A DNA stretch of 64,000 nucleotides, from the NCBI RefSeq assembly GCF_001436455.1, contig NZ_AYYU01000004.1, positions 1 through 64,000 on the forward strand, in the 5' to 3' direction. Source of the stretch: Lactobacillus jensenii DSM 20557. GTDB lineage: Bacteria > Bacillota > Bacilli > Lactobacillales > Lactobacillaceae. Below the pieces are notes generated by a model. That model saw nothing but the letters and a program-made list of their open reading frames with translations. It made no database searches and was not told the DNA's origin. This document shows positions 37,256 to 47,996 of the stretch, one piece after another; position 1 is the stretch's first letter, and each line of letters starts with the position of its first letter. The position numbers and the translations under genes are program-made.

Positions 37256-37771
37256 TTAGAATGGAAGATCATCATCCGAAATATCAATTGTTGAACCTGA
37301 ATCAGCAAATGGATCCTGTGGTGCAGCATTATTGGTATTTGGAGCACTATTATTTGGTTGGAAATTAGTATTTTGATTACTATTTCCAGCGTATGAACTT
37401 CCGTTATTTTGTGGCGCATAGCCACTATTTTGGGAACGAGCTTCACGATCTTTACGTGATTCAAGTAGTGAGAAATTATCAACAATAACTTCAGTCACAT
37501 AAACTCTTTGCCCATCCTTATTATCGTAGCTTCTGGTTTGGATGCGGCCATCAATACCAACTAATGAACCTTTATTAGTAAAGTTACAGAAATTTTCTGC
37601 AGCCTTTCTCCAGATTACACAGTTAATAAAATCAGCTCCGCGTTCACCTTGTGCATTAGCATATTGACGATCAACAGCTAATGTAAAGGTAGCAACGCTA
37701 ATCCCACTACCAGTAGTGCGTAAATCAGGATCACGTGTTAAACGGCCAACAAGTACAACTCTATTAATCAT
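37256..37771 (-). CDS. ssb: Single-stranded DNA-binding protein
   Basis: A 171-residue SSB. The OB fold (1-107) starts [35 protein letters not shown]; a flexible Asn/Gln/Ser-rich linker follows and the acidic tip DDDLPF ends the protein, the docking site for repair and replication partners. Lies between rpsF and rpsR as in most Firmicutes. Confidence 0.97.
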   Translation of the reverse strand: MINRVVLVGRLTRDPDLRTTGSGISVATFTLAVDRQYANAQGERGADFINCVIWRKAAENFCNFTNKGSLVGIDGRIQTRSYDNKDGQRVYVTEVIVDNFSLLESRKDREARSQNSGYAPQNNGSSYAGNSNQNTNFQPNNSAPNTNNAAPQDPFADSGSTIDISDDDLPF

Positions 37772-37807
37772 ACCTATTTCCTCCTCTTCCTAATTCACGA
37801 AAATAAA

Positions 37808-38101
37808 CTACTTATCTAATTTAACGGTCATTGAACGTAAAACTTGGTTGTCGATTCTTGAAAGACGACCAAATTCATCGACTGCTTTTGCATCTTCTGC
37901 AGTGAAAGTCATAATGTGGTAAGTACCTTCACGATACTTGTTAATTTCGTATGCAAAACGACGCTTGCCCCAGTCTTTTGATTCAACCATTGTAGCACCG
38001 TTATCAGCGATAATCTTATCGTATTTATCAACAACGGCTTTCTTTGCTTCATCGTCAATATCAGGCTTGATGATGTAAGTTACTTCATACTTGGTTGTCA
38101 T
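37808..38101 (-). CDS. rpsF: 30S ribosomal protein S6
   Basis: A 97-residue S6 ([60 protein letters not shown]). First gene of the operon. RBS AAGGAGGTG. An 85-base leader with two hairpins precedes it, where S6:S18 autoregulation would be expected. Confidence 0.97.
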   Translation of the reverse strand: MTTKYEVTYIIKPDIDDEAKKAVVDKYDKIIADNGATMVESKDWGKRRFAYEINKYREGTYHIMTFTAEDAKAVDEFGRLSRIDNQVLRSMTVKLDK

Positions 38102-38218
38102 TGACTATTGCACCTCCTTCTGGACTAAATGGTTCTTACTAAAGTTTAAGAACAAGGAGTAATCAAAAAAATATTACTCACAGTTCACAATTCTAGCACA
38201 GAACAAAAAAATTACCAA
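38102..38218 (-). promoter_or_regulatory. rpsF promoter and structured leader
   Basis: TTGGTA and TAGAAT (with extended TGC) at 17-base spacing on the minus strand. The leader has hairpins GAGTAAT/ATTACTC and GTTCTT/AAGAAC before the RBS. S6:S18-binding leaders are known at this spot in many bacteria, but I do not clearly see the diagnostic CCG bulge. Confidence 0.6.
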
Positions 38219-38306
38219 ACTTTTTATACGTGATCCTGATAGTTTTTTCCTATCACTAATTAGATACACCAAAAAGTTGATAATTTTTGCTTTTTATTCA
38301 AGATTT

Positions 38307-40784
38307 TTATTCTTCTGATTTAGAATTTTCGTCTCTTTTTTCACTATCATCATCGTCATTAGGAACTGCAGTCAAACTAGCAACACTATCACCTTCACCT
38401 AACTTGATTAGACGAACCCCCATAGTTGCTCTACCAGTTTGTGAGACATCTTCAGTCTTAAATCTAATCATAATACCGTCAGTGGTAATTAACATAATGT
38501 CAGTTGTACCATCAACGACAGTCATACCAGCAAGTCGGCCATTCTTCTTACCAACTTTGGTAGTTAAAATACCCTTACCGCCACGGCCTTTAATTGGATA
38601 TTCACTGACAGCAGTGCGCTTACCATAACCATTTTCAGAAATCACTAAAACTTCAGCACCTGGCTTAAGCACTTCACTACCAATGACGTAGTCGTTTTCG
38701 CGTAAGTTAATTCCGCGAACACCAGCAGCTGAACGTCCCATTACACGAACGTCACTTTCTTTGAAGCTAGCTGCATAACCAAGGTGCGTGCCGATAATAA
38801 TGTTTTGCTTACCATCAGTGGTCAAAACATTACTCAATTCATCCCCATCACGTAAAGTTAAGGCAATCAACCCAGAATTACGGATATTACTGAATTCTTC
38901 GACACTAGTCCGCTTAACAACACCCATCTTGGTGATAAAGAACAAGTTACCTTCTTCATGACCTTCAGGCACGTTAATCATCGCTTGAATCTTTTCACCT
39001 TTATCTAATTGCAACAAGTTAATGATTGGTAAGCCCTTGGCAATTCGGCTATATTCAGGGATTTCGTAAGCTTTCTTTGAGTAAACCTTACCTTTGTTAG
39101 TGAAGAAGAGTAAGTAGTCGTGGGTACTTGAGTAAGTTAAACGTTCAATAAAGTCGTCATCTTGCACACCCATACCTTTAATTCCACGACCACCACGGTT
39201 TTGAGTTCTAAATTCACTAACTGGCATCCGTTTAATGTAGCCATTATGAGTTAATGTCAAAAGGACATTTTGCTTTTCAATTAAATCTTCATCTTCAATT
39301 GAAACAACTTCACTTGCTGTGATTTCAGTTCTTCTGTCATCACCAAAACGTTTTTGAATGTCTAATAACTCAGTGTAAATGATATGGTCAATTCGTTCAG
39401 GCTTAGCCAAAATATCCTTGTAGTCAGCAATTTTAACTAACAAGTCTTGATATTCTTGTTCAACCTTGTCGCGTTCCAAACCAGTTAACCGAACAAGTCT
39501 CATGTCCAAAATAGCTTGAGCTTGCTTGTCATCTAATTCAAAACGTGAAATCAAAGTGGCCTTGGCAATATCACTAGATTGAGAATTACGGATGATATTA
39601 ACTATTTCATCAATATGATCAAGCGCAATTCTTAAACCTTCTAAGATGTGTGCTCGAGCTTCAGCCTTGTCTAATTCAAACTTAGTTCTGCGTCTAACCA
39701 CATCTTCTTGGTGATCCAAGTAGTATTGGAGCATTTGCTTCAAAGTTAAGAAGTGAGGTGCACCATTAACAATCGCAACCATGTTCATCCCGAAGTTAGT
39801 TTGCATTTGGGTTTCTTTGAATAAATTATTCAAAACCACACTTGCACTAGCATCACGGCGAATATCAATGGTAATCCGCATCCCATGACGGTCTGATTCA
39901 TCACGAACCCCGGTAATCCCATCAATTACCTTATCACGAGCTAATTCAGCGATTTTTTGTACTAACATTGCCTTGTTAACCATGAATGGAATTTCAGTAA
40001 CGATAATTCGTTCACGGCCACTCTTTTCTTCTTCGATGTTAGTTTTAGCCCGGACAACAACGTTACCTTTACCACTTTCATAAGCATGTAAGATTCCGCT
40101 GCGACCCATAATTACCCCACCAGTTGGGAAATCAGGACCAGGAATCACTTTCATCAAATCCATGGTAGTTGCATCAGGATTTTTCATCAAAAGGTGAAGT
40201 CCTGAAATAACTTCAGATAAGTTGTGAGGTGGAATATTAGTTGTCATCCCAACGGCGATACCACTAGCACCGTTAACTAATAAACTAGGAATTCTAGCCG
40301 GCAAAACTAATGGTTCATTTTCAGTATCATCATAGTTTCTTTGCCAATCAATAGTGTTTTTATTGATGTCACGAAGCATTTCAAGCGCAATCTTGCTCAT
40401 TCTAGCTTCAGTATAACGCATAGCAGCTGGGCGGTCCCCATCGACTGAACCAAAGTTACCGTGACCATCAATTAACATATAGCGGTAACTGAAGTCTTGC
40501 GCCATGTGTGCCATCGCTTCATAAATTGAAGAGTCACCGTGTGGGTGGAACTTACCCATAACTTCCCCAACAATTCTGGCACTCTTTTTGTAAGGTTTAT
40601 CAGGGGTAACACCTAATTCATTCATTCCATAAAGAATTCTTCTTTGAACTGGCTTCATCCCATCACGAACATCTGGCAATGCCCGCGCAACAATAACACT
40701 CATTGCGTAGTCAAGGAAAGAGCTACGCATGGTGTGAGTTAAATCGACATTTCTAATTCTGCGATCTTGGCCTTGATTATCCAT
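38307..40784 (-). CDS. gyrA: DNA gyrase subunit A
   Basis: An 825-residue topoisomerase subunit: [33 protein letters not shown] at the start, catalytic Tyr in [11 protein letters not shown], the quinolone region [22 protein letters not shown] with Ser and Glu at the usual resistance sites in wild-type form, and a beta-pinwheel tail with the GyrA-box-like [13 protein letters not shown]. Ends in an acidic tail. Directly follows gyrB by 11 bases. Confidence 0.97.
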   Translation of the reverse strand: MDNQGQDRRIRNVDLTHTMRSSFLDYAMSVIVARALPDVRDGMKPVQRRILYGMNELGVTPDKPYKKSARIVGEVMGKFHPHGDSSIYEAMAHMAQDFSYRYMLIDGHGNFGSVDGDRPAAMRYTEARMSKIALEMLRDINKNTIDWQRNYDDTENEPLVLPARIPSLLVNGASGIAVGMTTNIPPHNLSEVISGLHLLMKNPDATTMDLMKVIPGPDFPTGGVIMGRSGILHAYESGKGNVVVRAKTNIEEEKSGRERIIVTEIPFMVNKAMLVQKIAELARDKVIDGITGVRDESDRHGMRITIDIRRDASASVVLNNLFKETQMQTNFGMNMVAIVNGAPHFLTLKQMLQYYLDHQEDVVRRRTKFELDKAEARAHILEGLRIALDHIDEIVNIIRNSQSSDIAKATLISRFELDDKQAQAILDMRLVRLTGLERDKVEQEYQDLLVKIADYKDILAKPERIDHIIYTELLDIQKRFGDDRRTEITASEVVSIEDEDLIEKQNVLLTLTHNGYIKRMPVSEFRTQNRGGRGIKGMGVQDDDFIERLTYSSTHDYLLFFTNKGKVYSKKAYEIPEYSRIAKGLPIINLLQLDKGEKIQAMINVPEGHEEGNLFFITKMGVVKRTSVEEFSNIRNSGLIALTLRDGDELSNVLTTDGKQNIIIGTHLGYAASFKESDVRVMGRSAAGVRGINLRENDYVIGSEVLKPGAEVLVISENGYGKRTAVSEYPIKGRGGKGILTTKVGKKNGRLAGMTVVDGTTDIMLITTDGIMIRFKTEDVSQTGRATMGVRLIKLGEGDSVASLTAVPNDDDDSEKRDENSKSEE

Positions 40785-40795
40785 CTAGCTCCTCC

Positions 40796-42751
40796 TTATG
40801 CATCCAAGTTTTCAACGTATTTAGCATTCTTAGTAATAAAGTCACGCCGTGGGCCAACTTCATTCCCCATAAGCATTTCAAAGACAGCATCAGCATCTTC
40901 GGCATATTTAGGGTCAACCCGGTCAAGACGACGGTTTTCAGGGTCCATAGTTGTTTCCCAAAGCTGATCAGCTGACATTTCACCCAACCCTTTGTAACGT
41001 TGAACAGTTGGCTTAGGGCTTGGTTGAAGTGAGCCTAAATAATCATGCAATTCTTCATCACTATCAAGGTACTTAATAATTTTACCTTGCTTTACTTGGT
41101 AAAGAGGTGGACGAGCAATATAAACATAACCGGCCTTAATCATTGGCTTCATGTAGCGATAGAACAAGGTTAAAAGTAAGGTTCTAATGTGGGCACCATC
41201 GACATCGGCATCAGTCATGATGATTAACTTATGATAACGCGCTTTTTTAACATCGAAGTCAGCACCAAAACCAGTTCCTAATGCAGTAAACAAGGTTCTA
41301 ATTTCTTGGTTAGCCAAAATCCGGTCCATTGAGGCCTTTTCAACATTCAAAATTTTACCTCTAATTGGCAAAATTGCTTGCGTTAATCTTGAACGACCTT
41401 GCTTAGCAGAACCGCCGGCTGAGTCCCCTTCGACGATAAATAATTCAGAAATTTCTGGATCATTACTGGTGTTATCAGCTAATTTTCCTGGTAAGTTGGC
41501 AATTTCTAAGCCTGACTTCTTACGGGTAACTTCACGTGCACGTTTAGCAGCAATTCTAGCTTTTTCAGCTAATTGTCCCTTTTCAACAATCTTGCGGCCA
41601 ACACTAGGATTTTCTAATAAGAACTTGCTAAAGGCTTCTGAAAAAGCCTTATCAACAGCAGCTCTAGCATCAGAGTTACCTAACTTAGTCTTAGTCTGTC
41701 CTTCAAATTGAGGGTTAGGGTGCTTGATTGAGATAACTGCAGTCATCCCTTCACGAATGTCTTCGCCGGACAAGTTAGTGTCGCTATCTTTGAAGATTTT
41801 TGCCTTACGAGCATAGTCATTAATTACCCGCGTTAAAGCTGTCTTAAAGCCAGCCTCGTGCATCCCACCTTCATAGGTGTGAATGTTGTTGGCAAAAGTC
41901 ATCATCGTAGTCTTATAGCCTGTTGTATATTGCAAAGCTACTTCAACGTTAATGCCATCATAGTCACCTTCAACATAAACTGGTGTGTCAAAGAGCTTTT
42001 CTTCTTTTTCATCCAAAAAGGCAACGTATTCCTTAATCCCACCTTCATAGTGGTAAACATCAGTTTCAGCTGAATTCTTACGCTTATCAGTGAAAGTTAA
42101 TTTAAGGCCCTTATTCAAGAAAGCAAGCTCTTGAATCCGTTTTTTCAAGATTTTATCGTCAAAAACAATGGTTTCAGTGAAGATATCTGGGTCGGGGTAG
42201 AAGTGCACAATCGTACCATGTTGACTTGGATCAACTGTGCCGATTTCTTTTAACTCATGCTTAACACGACCATGGTCGAAGTCAATAAAGTACTTCTTAC
42301 CGTCACGCATAACAGTTACTTCAACCTTAGTAGACAAGGCGTTAACAACTGAGGCACCTACCCCGTGCAAACCACCAGATACCTTGTATCCGCCACCGCC
42401 GAATTTACCACCGGCGTGCAAAACGGTATAAACAGTTTCTACCGCTGGTCGGCCTGTCTTCTTTTGGATGTCAACTGGGATACCACGACCATCGTCTTGA
42501 ACAGTTACACTGCCATCTTCCTCAACAGTAACTTCAATTTTAGTCGCAAACCCGGCTAAACATTCATCAATCCCGTTATCAATGATTTCCCAAACTAAGT
42601 GGTGTAATCCTTGGGAACTAGTTGAACCGATATACATTCCAGGTCTTTTTCTAACTGCTTCTAGCCCACCAAGAACTTGGATTTGACTGGCATTATACTT
42701 ATCTGCTTCTTTTTCGTATTCTTTGACATCTTTCATCTTGTCATCCGCCAT
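40796..42751 (-). CDS. gyrB: DNA gyrase subunit B
   Basis: A 651-residue ATPase subunit with GHKL motifs ([41 protein letters not shown]) and the Toprim block ([27 protein letters not shown]). Toprim acidic residues are intact. Two bases separate it from recF, indicating one operon dnaA...gyrA-type transcript through this region. Confidence 0.97.
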   Translation of the reverse strand: MADDKMKDVKEYEKEADKYNASQIQVLGGLEAVRKRPGMYIGSTSSQGLHHLVWEIIDNGIDECLAGFATKIEVTVEEDGSVTVQDDGRGIPVDIQKKTGRPAVETVYTVLHAGGKFGGGGYKVSGGLHGVGASVVNALSTKVEVTVMRDGKKYFIDFDHGRVKHELKEIGTVDPSQHGTIVHFYPDPDIFTETIVFDDKILKKRIQELAFLNKGLKLTFTDKRKNSAETDVYHYEGGIKEYVAFLDEKEEKLFDTPVYVEGDYDGINVEVALQYTTGYKTTMMTFANNIHTYEGGMHEAGFKTALTRVINDYARKAKIFKDSDTNLSGEDIREGMTAVISIKHPNPQFEGQTKTKLGNSDARAAVDKAFSEAFSKFLLENPSVGRKIVEKGQLAEKARIAAKRAREVTRKKSGLEIANLPGKLADNTSNDPEISELFIVEGDSAGGSAKQGRSRLTQAILPIRGKILNVEKASMDRILANQEIRTLFTALGTGFGADFDVKKARYHKLIIMTDADVDGAHIRTLLLTLFYRYMKPMIKAGYVYIARPPLYQVKQGKIIKYLDSDEELHDYLGSLQPSPKPTVQRYKGLGEMSADQLWETTMDPENRRLDRVDPKYAEDADAVFEMLMGNEVGPRRDFITKNAKYVENLDA

Positions 42752-42753
42752 TA

Positions 42754-43878
42754 TTAATCGTCTCCTTCACTGATAACTCCGGCTTTTAATCTAAAAATCT
42801 TGGGTTTTTTAACTATTTCCCAGGAAATACCTTCTAAATCTGTAGTGGTAATAAAAGTTTGGGTCTTTCCATGAATGTAATTTAATAAAGCTGATTGTCT
42901 AGTATGATCAAGCTCACTCATCACATCATCTAAAAGTAATGCAGGATATTCTCCTGTAATTTGGTGAATCAACTGAATTTCAGCCAATTTTAAGCTTAGT
43001 GCGATTGTTCTTTGTTGCCCTTGTGAGGCATATAAATGAGCATCTTTTTTATCTAATAAAAATTTCAAATCATCACGATGTGGTCCTGATAAAGTAGTAC
43101 CCGTTCTAATTTCGCCAGCTTCATTTTTCTTAAAACAAGCTAAAACTTCATGATAAATACTTTCACTTGTTATTTGTTCCGAGGTCAAAGGTACTGATGG
43201 ATTATATACTACTTCTAACTGCTCTTTTTCATTACTAATAGCTGCATAAGCTTTTTTTGCATACTCACTTAAGTAAGTTAAATATTTCAATCGCCTAGAT
43301 ATTATTTCCGCAGCAAGACCCGCTAATTGATCTGATAAAACTTCTAAGAAAACTTTATCTTTACTTTTTCCGTTTGCTAACTGCTTTAAATAATTATTCT
43401 TTTGTTGCAAAACTTGGCGATATTGACTCGAAAAATATAAATACTCTGGATTTATTTGACCAAATTCCAAATCCATAAACCTTCTTCTCAAGCTTGGAGC
43501 TCCTTTTACTAAAGCCAAATCTTCTGGTGAAAACAAAATTGCAGTAAGCTGTCCCACGTAGCGTGACAACTTACTTTGTTCAATCCTATTTATCCAAGCT
43601 TTTTTTCCTTTAGCATTGATTCGCACTTGTAAATCAGTTTCTACCTGGCTTTTTACTACATGTCCAGATAAAATCGCAGCTTTTTGACCAAAACGAATTA
43701 ATTCCTTATCGCTATTAGTTCTATGTGATCTAGTTAACGCTAAAAAATAAACAGCTTCTAATAAATTAGTTTTTCCTTGCGCATTTTGACCAATAAATAT
43801 ATTTACATTTGGAGAAAATCCAGTTTCGAGTTCTTCAAAATTACGCCAATTTTGTAATTTGAGTTGTTTTAAATACAT
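42754..43878 (-). CDS. recF: DNA replication and repair protein RecF
   Basis: A 374-residue SMC-like ATPase: [17 protein letters not shown], Walker [17 protein letters not shown], signature LSGPHRDD and Walker [14 protein letters not shown]. It loads RecA at gaps. Tightly packed between the S4-domain gene and gyrB. Confidence 0.96.
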   Translation of the reverse strand: MYLKQLKLQNWRNFEELETGFSPNVNIFIGQNAQGKTNLLEAVYFLALTRSHRTNSDKELIRFGQKAAILSGHVVKSQVETDLQVRINAKGKKAWINRIEQSKLSRYVGQLTAILFSPEDLALVKGAPSLRRRFMDLEFGQINPEYLYFSSQYRQVLQQKNNYLKQLANGKSKDKVFLEVLSDQLAGLAAEIISRRLKYLTYLSEYAKKAYAAISNEKEQLEVVYNPSVPLTSEQITSESIYHEVLACFKKNEAGEIRTGTTLSGPHRDDLKFLLDKKDAHLYASQGQQRTIALSLKLAEIQLIHQITGEYPALLLDDVMSELDHTRQSALLNYIHGKTQTFITTTDLEGISWEIVKKPKIFRLKAGVISEGDD

Positions 43879-43880
43879 CT

Positions 43881-44096
43881 CTATTCAAACTTATAAATCT
43901 GACCTTGTACTTCTACTTCATCACCAACATGAAGCTTTTTACCACGACGATTTTCTTTTTGACCATTCAATATCACAGGGGTTTCTGCTAAAAAACATTT
44001 TGCTTGGCCACCAGAGCCAACATAGGTTTCTTCTTTTAGGAATTGTCCTAAAGTAATAAATTCACCTTTTATTTTAAAAACTTTTATTTTACTCAC
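43881..44096 (-). CDS. S4-domain RNA-binding protein YaaA/RlbA-like
   Basis: A 71-residue single S4 domain ([49 protein letters not shown]). In Bacillus the equivalent gene between dnaN and recF is yaaA (rlbA), linked to ribosome assembly or binding. Two bases before recF. A 200-base gap, with the dnaN terminator, separates it from dnaN. Confidence 0.92.
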   Translation of the reverse strand: MSKIKVFKIKGEFITLGQFLKEETYVGSGGQAKCFLAETPVILNGQKENRRGKKLHVGDEVEVQGQIYKFE

Positions 44097-44263
44097 CTCA
44101 AACCTTATTATTACTTATATATTATAAGCTTTTCACGATACAAAAACAAACCTCTTAGCCTATATAAGCCGTTTTGAGCTTGTTTTTTTTACAATGTGTA
44201 GACCTATTAAAATAACTAAATTTCTTCAGATACTCTTATAAAGCCCATTTAAAACGAAATAAA

Positions 44264-44289
44264 CAAAAAAAGAGCACCTAAAGTACTCT
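44264..44289 (-). terminator. dnaN terminator
   Basis: Minus-strand AGAGTAC pairs with GTGCTCT (one G-T pair) and seven T follow. It splits dnaA-dnaN from the S4-recF-gyrBA transcript. Confidence 0.75.
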
Positions 44290-44305
44290 TTTTCTGTTCT
44301 ACTTT

Positions 44306-45436
44306 TTAATATGTTCTTACTGGCGTAATCAATTGAATAAAATCTACATCTTCTTTTCCAGGCACTACAGTAAATGGACGAAGCGCTTCAGTAAAGTTCA
44401 TGATTACAGTATCTGTAATCGAAGCACGTAAAGCAGCTTGCAAATAGTCTGGGTTGAAAGAAATTTCCAAATTTTGACCTGTTAATTGCTTAGCCAACGG
44501 CTTTTCTTCAACTGTACCAATTTCTGGAGAATCCCCTTCTAATTGAGCTACTCCATTTTGAGTATCTAGAGTCAACTTAACAACATTATTTCTACCAGCA
44601 TGTGTTAATAAGCTCACGCGATCAAGAGCTTGCGATAAACTAGCACGATCAAATTCAGCTGTTGTTGTACTATTAGTTGGCAACAAGCGGTCTGTATCAG
44701 GGTAAGTTCCTTCAAGTAAGCGTGAGTAAAAAGAGATGTTTCCAATTACGAATAATACTTGATTATCTCCTGGATTTACAGTTACCTTAGGGTCTTGATC
44801 TCCGATAATTCTTGATAATTCAACCAAACTTTTACCAGGAATAATCAAATCAGTTTCTACTTGAGGTCCATTTTCTAAATCAATTACTCTTTGAGATAAG
44901 CGATGTGAGTCTGTTGCAACAGCTTTAATTTTTGCTTGATTAAAGACAAAATGCACCCCTGTCAAAATAGGACGACTTTCTTGAGTTGATACAGCAAAAT
45001 TGGTTTCATTAATAATTTCTCTAAATGTTTTACCAGAAATTTCAAAGGCCGTTTCAGAAGCAATTTCTGGCAGACGAGGATAATTATTTGCATCTAATCC
45101 GTTAATAGTAAATTCACTATTTTCAGATGAAATTTGTGTTTGTAATCCTTCTTTTACTTCGAAATTAAAATCTTTACCAGGTAATTTTTTGATGATTTCA
45201 TTAAAAAAGCGTGCTGGTAAAACGATGGACCCAGTAGATTCAACTTTTAAATCCTCACTTACAGGTATTTTAATCTCAATGGAAATATCTGTGTCACTAC
45301 CAGTTAAAATAAGATCTTCATTTGATAAATCAACTTTAATACCACTTAAAATGGGGATAGTTGCACGTGAAGAGATTGCTCGCATAACATTATTTAAATT
45401 ATCGAGAAATAAGTTTCGATTAATCGTAAATTTCAT
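44306..45436 (-). CDS. dnaN: DNA polymerase III beta subunit (sliding clamp)
   Basis: A 376-residue clamp of three similar domains, beginning MKFTINRNLFLDNLNNVMRAISSRATIPILSGI and ending VDFIQLITPVRTY, as in other Firmicutes. Length is normal. It lies after dnaA, with the unwinding element of the origin in the intergenic gap. RBS GGGAGG. Confidence 0.97.
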   Translation of the reverse strand: MKFTINRNLFLDNLNNVMRAISSRATIPILSGIKVDLSNEDLILTGSDTDISIEIKIPVSEDLKVESTGSIVLPARFFNEIIKKLPGKDFNFEVKEGLQTQISSENSEFTINGLDANNYPRLPEIASETAFEISGKTFREIINETNFAVSTQESRPILTGVHFVFNQAKIKAVATDSHRLSQRVIDLENGPQVETDLIIPGKSLVELSRIIGDQDPKVTVNPGDNQVLFVIGNISFYSRLLEGTYPDTDRLLPTNSTTTAEFDRASLSQALDRVSLLTHAGRNNVVKLTLDTQNGVAQLEGDSPEIGTVEEKPLAKQLTGQNLEISFNPDYLQAALRASITDTVIMNFTEALRPFTVVPGKEDVDFIQLITPVRTY

Positions 45437-45449
45437 AATAGCCTCCCAG

Positions 45450-45590
45450 GAGTTCTTTATATTAATAATTATATTTATAAATAGTAGTTGTAGTAGGGCC
45501 TGTTAATTCTGTTGAAAACTAGCTTCAACCCTTAAAATAACGGAATTGATGCGGTGAAAAGACTGTGGATATTTTTAGTAGTTATCCACA
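45450..45590. other. oriC: oriC unwinding region (dnaA-dnaN intergenic)
   Basis: Two DnaA boxes (TGTGGATAT and TTATCCACA, the latter perfect) lie at the dnaA side. Toward dnaN come a GC block GGGCC, then TAGTAGTTGTAGTAG, which fits the DnaA-trio (repeated TAG, read 5' to 3'), and then about 30 bases of nearly pure A/T. This order (boxes, GC block, trios, AT-rich) is the basal unwinding system described in Bacillus subtilis. Confidence 0.75.
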
Positions 45591-45601
45591 ATTTATCATC
45601 A

Positions 45602-46969
45602 TTACCGATCTAATAATTGTTTCAATTCATAGACTGCTGATTTTATTTCTGCATCAGTTCGAATATCTTTTTCAATTTTTTCGTAGGCATGCATAACCGT
45701 GGTATGATCCTTGCCACCAAATTCTTGCCCTATTTTTGGTAAGCTTGCATCTGTCAAATTCCGTGACAAATACATAGCTATTTGCCGAGGAACGACAATT
45801 TGGCGAACACGCTTTTTGCCTTTTAATTCGTTAACAGTTGTTTGGAAATAGTTGGCTACTACTTCCTGAATTTTAGATATTTGTAATCCTCGACTCTTTT
45901 GGACTAATTTTAAATCAGTCAATGCATCTCGTGCTAAATTTACATTAATATCAGCTTTTTCGATTGTGGCATGAGCTTGAACTTTGACTAACGCCCCTTC
46001 AAGTTCTCGAATATTAGTTGATACTTGTGAAGCAATATAGTCGAGAGTGGCATCGTCAATTACTAAGCCTTCAGATTCAGCTTTCTTTCTTAAGATAGCT
46101 ATTCGAGTTTCTAAATCTGGCGGTGTAATCTCAACTTGTAGGCCCCAAGCAAAACGTGAAACTAACCGTTCAGATAAATCTGGAATTTCGGTTGGTAAAC
46201 GATCAGAAGTCATAACAATCTGTTTTTGATCATTATAAAGAGTTTCAAAAGTATGGAAGAATTCCTCCTGAATCCCTTCTTTTTTAGCAAAAAACTGAAT
46301 ATCGTCAACTAGCAATAAATCAGCAGTTCTATATTTTTCACGAAATTCATCTTGAGTTTTATTCTTTATGGAATTAATGAAATCATTAACAAAAGTTTCA
46401 CTTTGAATATAGACTACTTTAGCATTTGGACGCTCGCCCAGCATTTGATGACCAATAGCTTGCATTAGGTGAGTTTTACCTAAACCTACGCCACCAAAAA
46501 TAAAGAGTGGGTTATAAAAGCTACCAGGATTATCAGCTACAGCAAGGGCCGCGCCTTCAGCAAGTTTGTTCCCCTCTCCTTGAACGAAAGTATCAAAAGT
46601 ATATTTTTCATTCAATTGTAGATTTTTAGTAACAAAATCATCCTTTATAGGACTATCACTGCGTTCAGGTACTTTTTTTGGTGGTTGCGGAGCTCTGAAT
46701 CGTTCAGTAGGCTCATCACCGTCAACTTCAAAAATAGGTAAAACTTCAAAATTTCCGTAAGCATAAGCTGTTTGGATTAACTTCGTAGAAAGGTTAGCTT
46801 CCCAATAACCTTTTGCAATAGGATTTTTAACAGCAATGACGAGTTCATTAGTTTCCTTATTGTAAGAAACAGGCTTTGTATTTTTGAACCAGGCATTATA
46901 AGCGACTTCGTTATATTCTTGTCGCATTTGCTTGTTAAAGTAATCCCAAAATTTCTGTAAATCGAACAC
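45602..46969 (-). CDS. dnaA: Chromosomal replication initiator DnaA
   Basis: A 455-residue initiator. Domain I starts MFDLQKFWDYF; the AAA+ domain has FGGVGLGKTHLMQAIG (Walker A) and LLLVDDIQF (Walker B); domain IV has the DnaA-box-reading GKDHTTVMHAYEKIE. The start codon is GTG with GAGG eight bases ahead. The gene is flanked by DnaA boxes on both sides. Confidence 0.97.
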   Translation of the reverse strand: MFDLQKFWDYFNKQMRQEYNEVAYNAWFKNTKPVSYNKETNELVIAVKNPIAKGYWEANLSTKLIQTAYAYGNFEVLPIFEVDGDEPTERFRAPQPPKKVPERSDSPIKDDFVTKNLQLNEKYTFDTFVQGEGNKLAEGAALAVADNPGSFYNPLFIFGGVGLGKTHLMQAIGHQMLGERPNAKVVYIQSETFVNDFINSIKNKTQDEFREKYRTADLLLVDDIQFFAKKEGIQEEFFHTFETLYNDQKQIVMTSDRLPTEIPDLSERLVSRFAWGLQVEITPPDLETRIAILRKKAESEGLVIDDATLDYIASQVSTNIRELEGALVKVQAHATIEKADINVNLARDALTDLKLVQKSRGLQISKIQEVVANYFQTTVNELKGKKRVRQIVVPRQIAMYLSRNLTDASLPKIGQEFGGKDHTTVMHAYEKIEKDIRTDAEIKSAVYELKQLLDR

Positions 46970-47027
46970 AAAAAATTCCTCACTTTAATTGTAAAAACAT
47001 AGTATATTGTAGCATTGCTTAAAGAAG

Positions 47028-47307
47028 TTTTCCACAAGTGAATAAAAGAAATCAAGAATTCACAGGCTGTGGATAATGAAAAGCGAAGTAATACACATTT
47101 TTGCAAAAATAAGCATAATTTTAAAATTATCAACAGGCACACCTGTGAATAAAAAATCTTTGTGTAACTTGAAGTTATTCCGAATTTAAAAAACGTTATT
47201 CACATGCTGTGGAATTATTTTTTAACAGCTTGTTATTTGTGGAAAACTCTGAGAAGAAGAATGTTAATATAAAAAATTAAACGAAAAATTTATAAAAATT
47301 TTCCACA
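47028..47307. other. oriC: oriC DnaA-box cluster upstream of dnaA
   Basis: The 463 bases between dnaA and rpmH hold a cluster of DnaA boxes in both orientations: TTTTCCACA (47028), TGTGGATAA (47068), TTATCAACA (47127), TGTGAATAA (47144), TTATTCACA (47196), TGTGGAATT (47208), TGTGGAAAA (47238) and TTTTCCACA (47299). Several lie 15-40 bases apart. With the dnaA-dnaN boxes this makes a two-part origin, as in Bacillus. Confidence 0.85.
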
Positions 47308-47354
47308 TCAAGAAATCCTAAAGCTAAAAAAATAGCCCATTTTAGAAAAATAAC

Positions 47355-47383
47355 TTGGTTTTTCGCGTCAAACATGCTATCCT
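47355..47383 (+). promoter_or_regulatory. rpmH promoter
   Basis: TTGGTT and TATCCT with 17-base spacing and an extended TGC before the -10, 50 bases ahead of rpmH. Confidence 0.65.
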
Positions 47384-47432
47384 TAATAATAAATTGTGCT
47401 GTTAGCATTATAAAAATGGAGGTGCTAGACTA

Positions 47433-47573
47433 ATGACAACTAAGAGAACTTACCAACCTAAGAAACGTCACCGTCAACGTGTACATGGTTTCATGAAACG
47501 GATGAGCACATCAAACGGCCGTAAGGTTTTAGCAAGACGCCGTGCAAAAGGTAGAAAAGTCTTATCTGCTTAA
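47433..47573 (+). CDS. rpmH: 50S ribosomal protein L34
   Basis: A 46-residue, highly basic protein reading [20 protein letters not shown] ... [18 protein letters not shown], an unmistakable L34. RBS TGGAGGTG. It begins the rightward rpmH-rnpA-yidC group that flanks the origin in nearly all bacteria. Confidence 0.97.
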   Translation: MTTKRTYQPKKRHRQRVHGFMKRMSTSNGRKVLARRRAKGRKVLSA

Positions 47574-47626
47574 ACCACTGAATTTTCCAGTGGTTTTTTT
47601 AATGTTTGGATGGAATGTGAAGCACT

Positions 47627-47995
47627 TTGAAAAAGTCTTATCGAGTAAAATCTGAAAAAGATTTTCAAACTGTTTTTAATAAGGGCGATTCAGTTGCTAA
47701 TCGCGCCTTTGTTGTCTATAAGTTAATTCGTCCAGAAAATAAGCATTTTCGGGTTGGAATTTCTGTAGGCAAGAAAGTAGGACATACGGCAGTAGTTAGA
47801 AATCGACTAAAACGTTACATCCGTGCTACACTTACTGAGGTGAAGGATGAAGTTGATGCAAGAGCTGATTTCTTAGTAATTACTCGTCCTTATGCTCGTG
47901 AGTTTACAATGGCTGAGGTTAAGAAGAATTTATTACATGCAATGACTTTGGCTAAGTTGATTGATCAAGATTCTGAAGAAGATGAAGGAATATAG
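47627..47995 (+). CDS. rnpA: Ribonuclease P protein component
   Basis: A 122-residue RnpA starting with [33 protein letters not shown] and the RNR signature [19 protein letters not shown] that contacts pre-tRNA leader and P RNA. The acidic C-terminal tail ([10 protein letters not shown]) is usual in lactobacilli. One base lies between its stop and yidC. Confidence 0.95.
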   Translation: MKKSYRVKSEKDFQTVFNKGDSVANRAFVVYKLIRPENKHFRVGISVGKKVGHTAVVRNRLKRYIRATLTEVKDEVDARADFLVITRPYAREFTMAEVKKNLLHAMTLAKLIDQDSEEDEGI

Positions 47996-47996
47996 G

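Noticed and set aside
37725-37745. CACGTG inside ssb resembling parS
   Set aside because: Only the centre matches; it is within codons conserved for protein reasons.
46150-46170. AAACGTGAAACT inside dnaA resembling half a parS
   Set aside because: Only one arm is present and it is coding.
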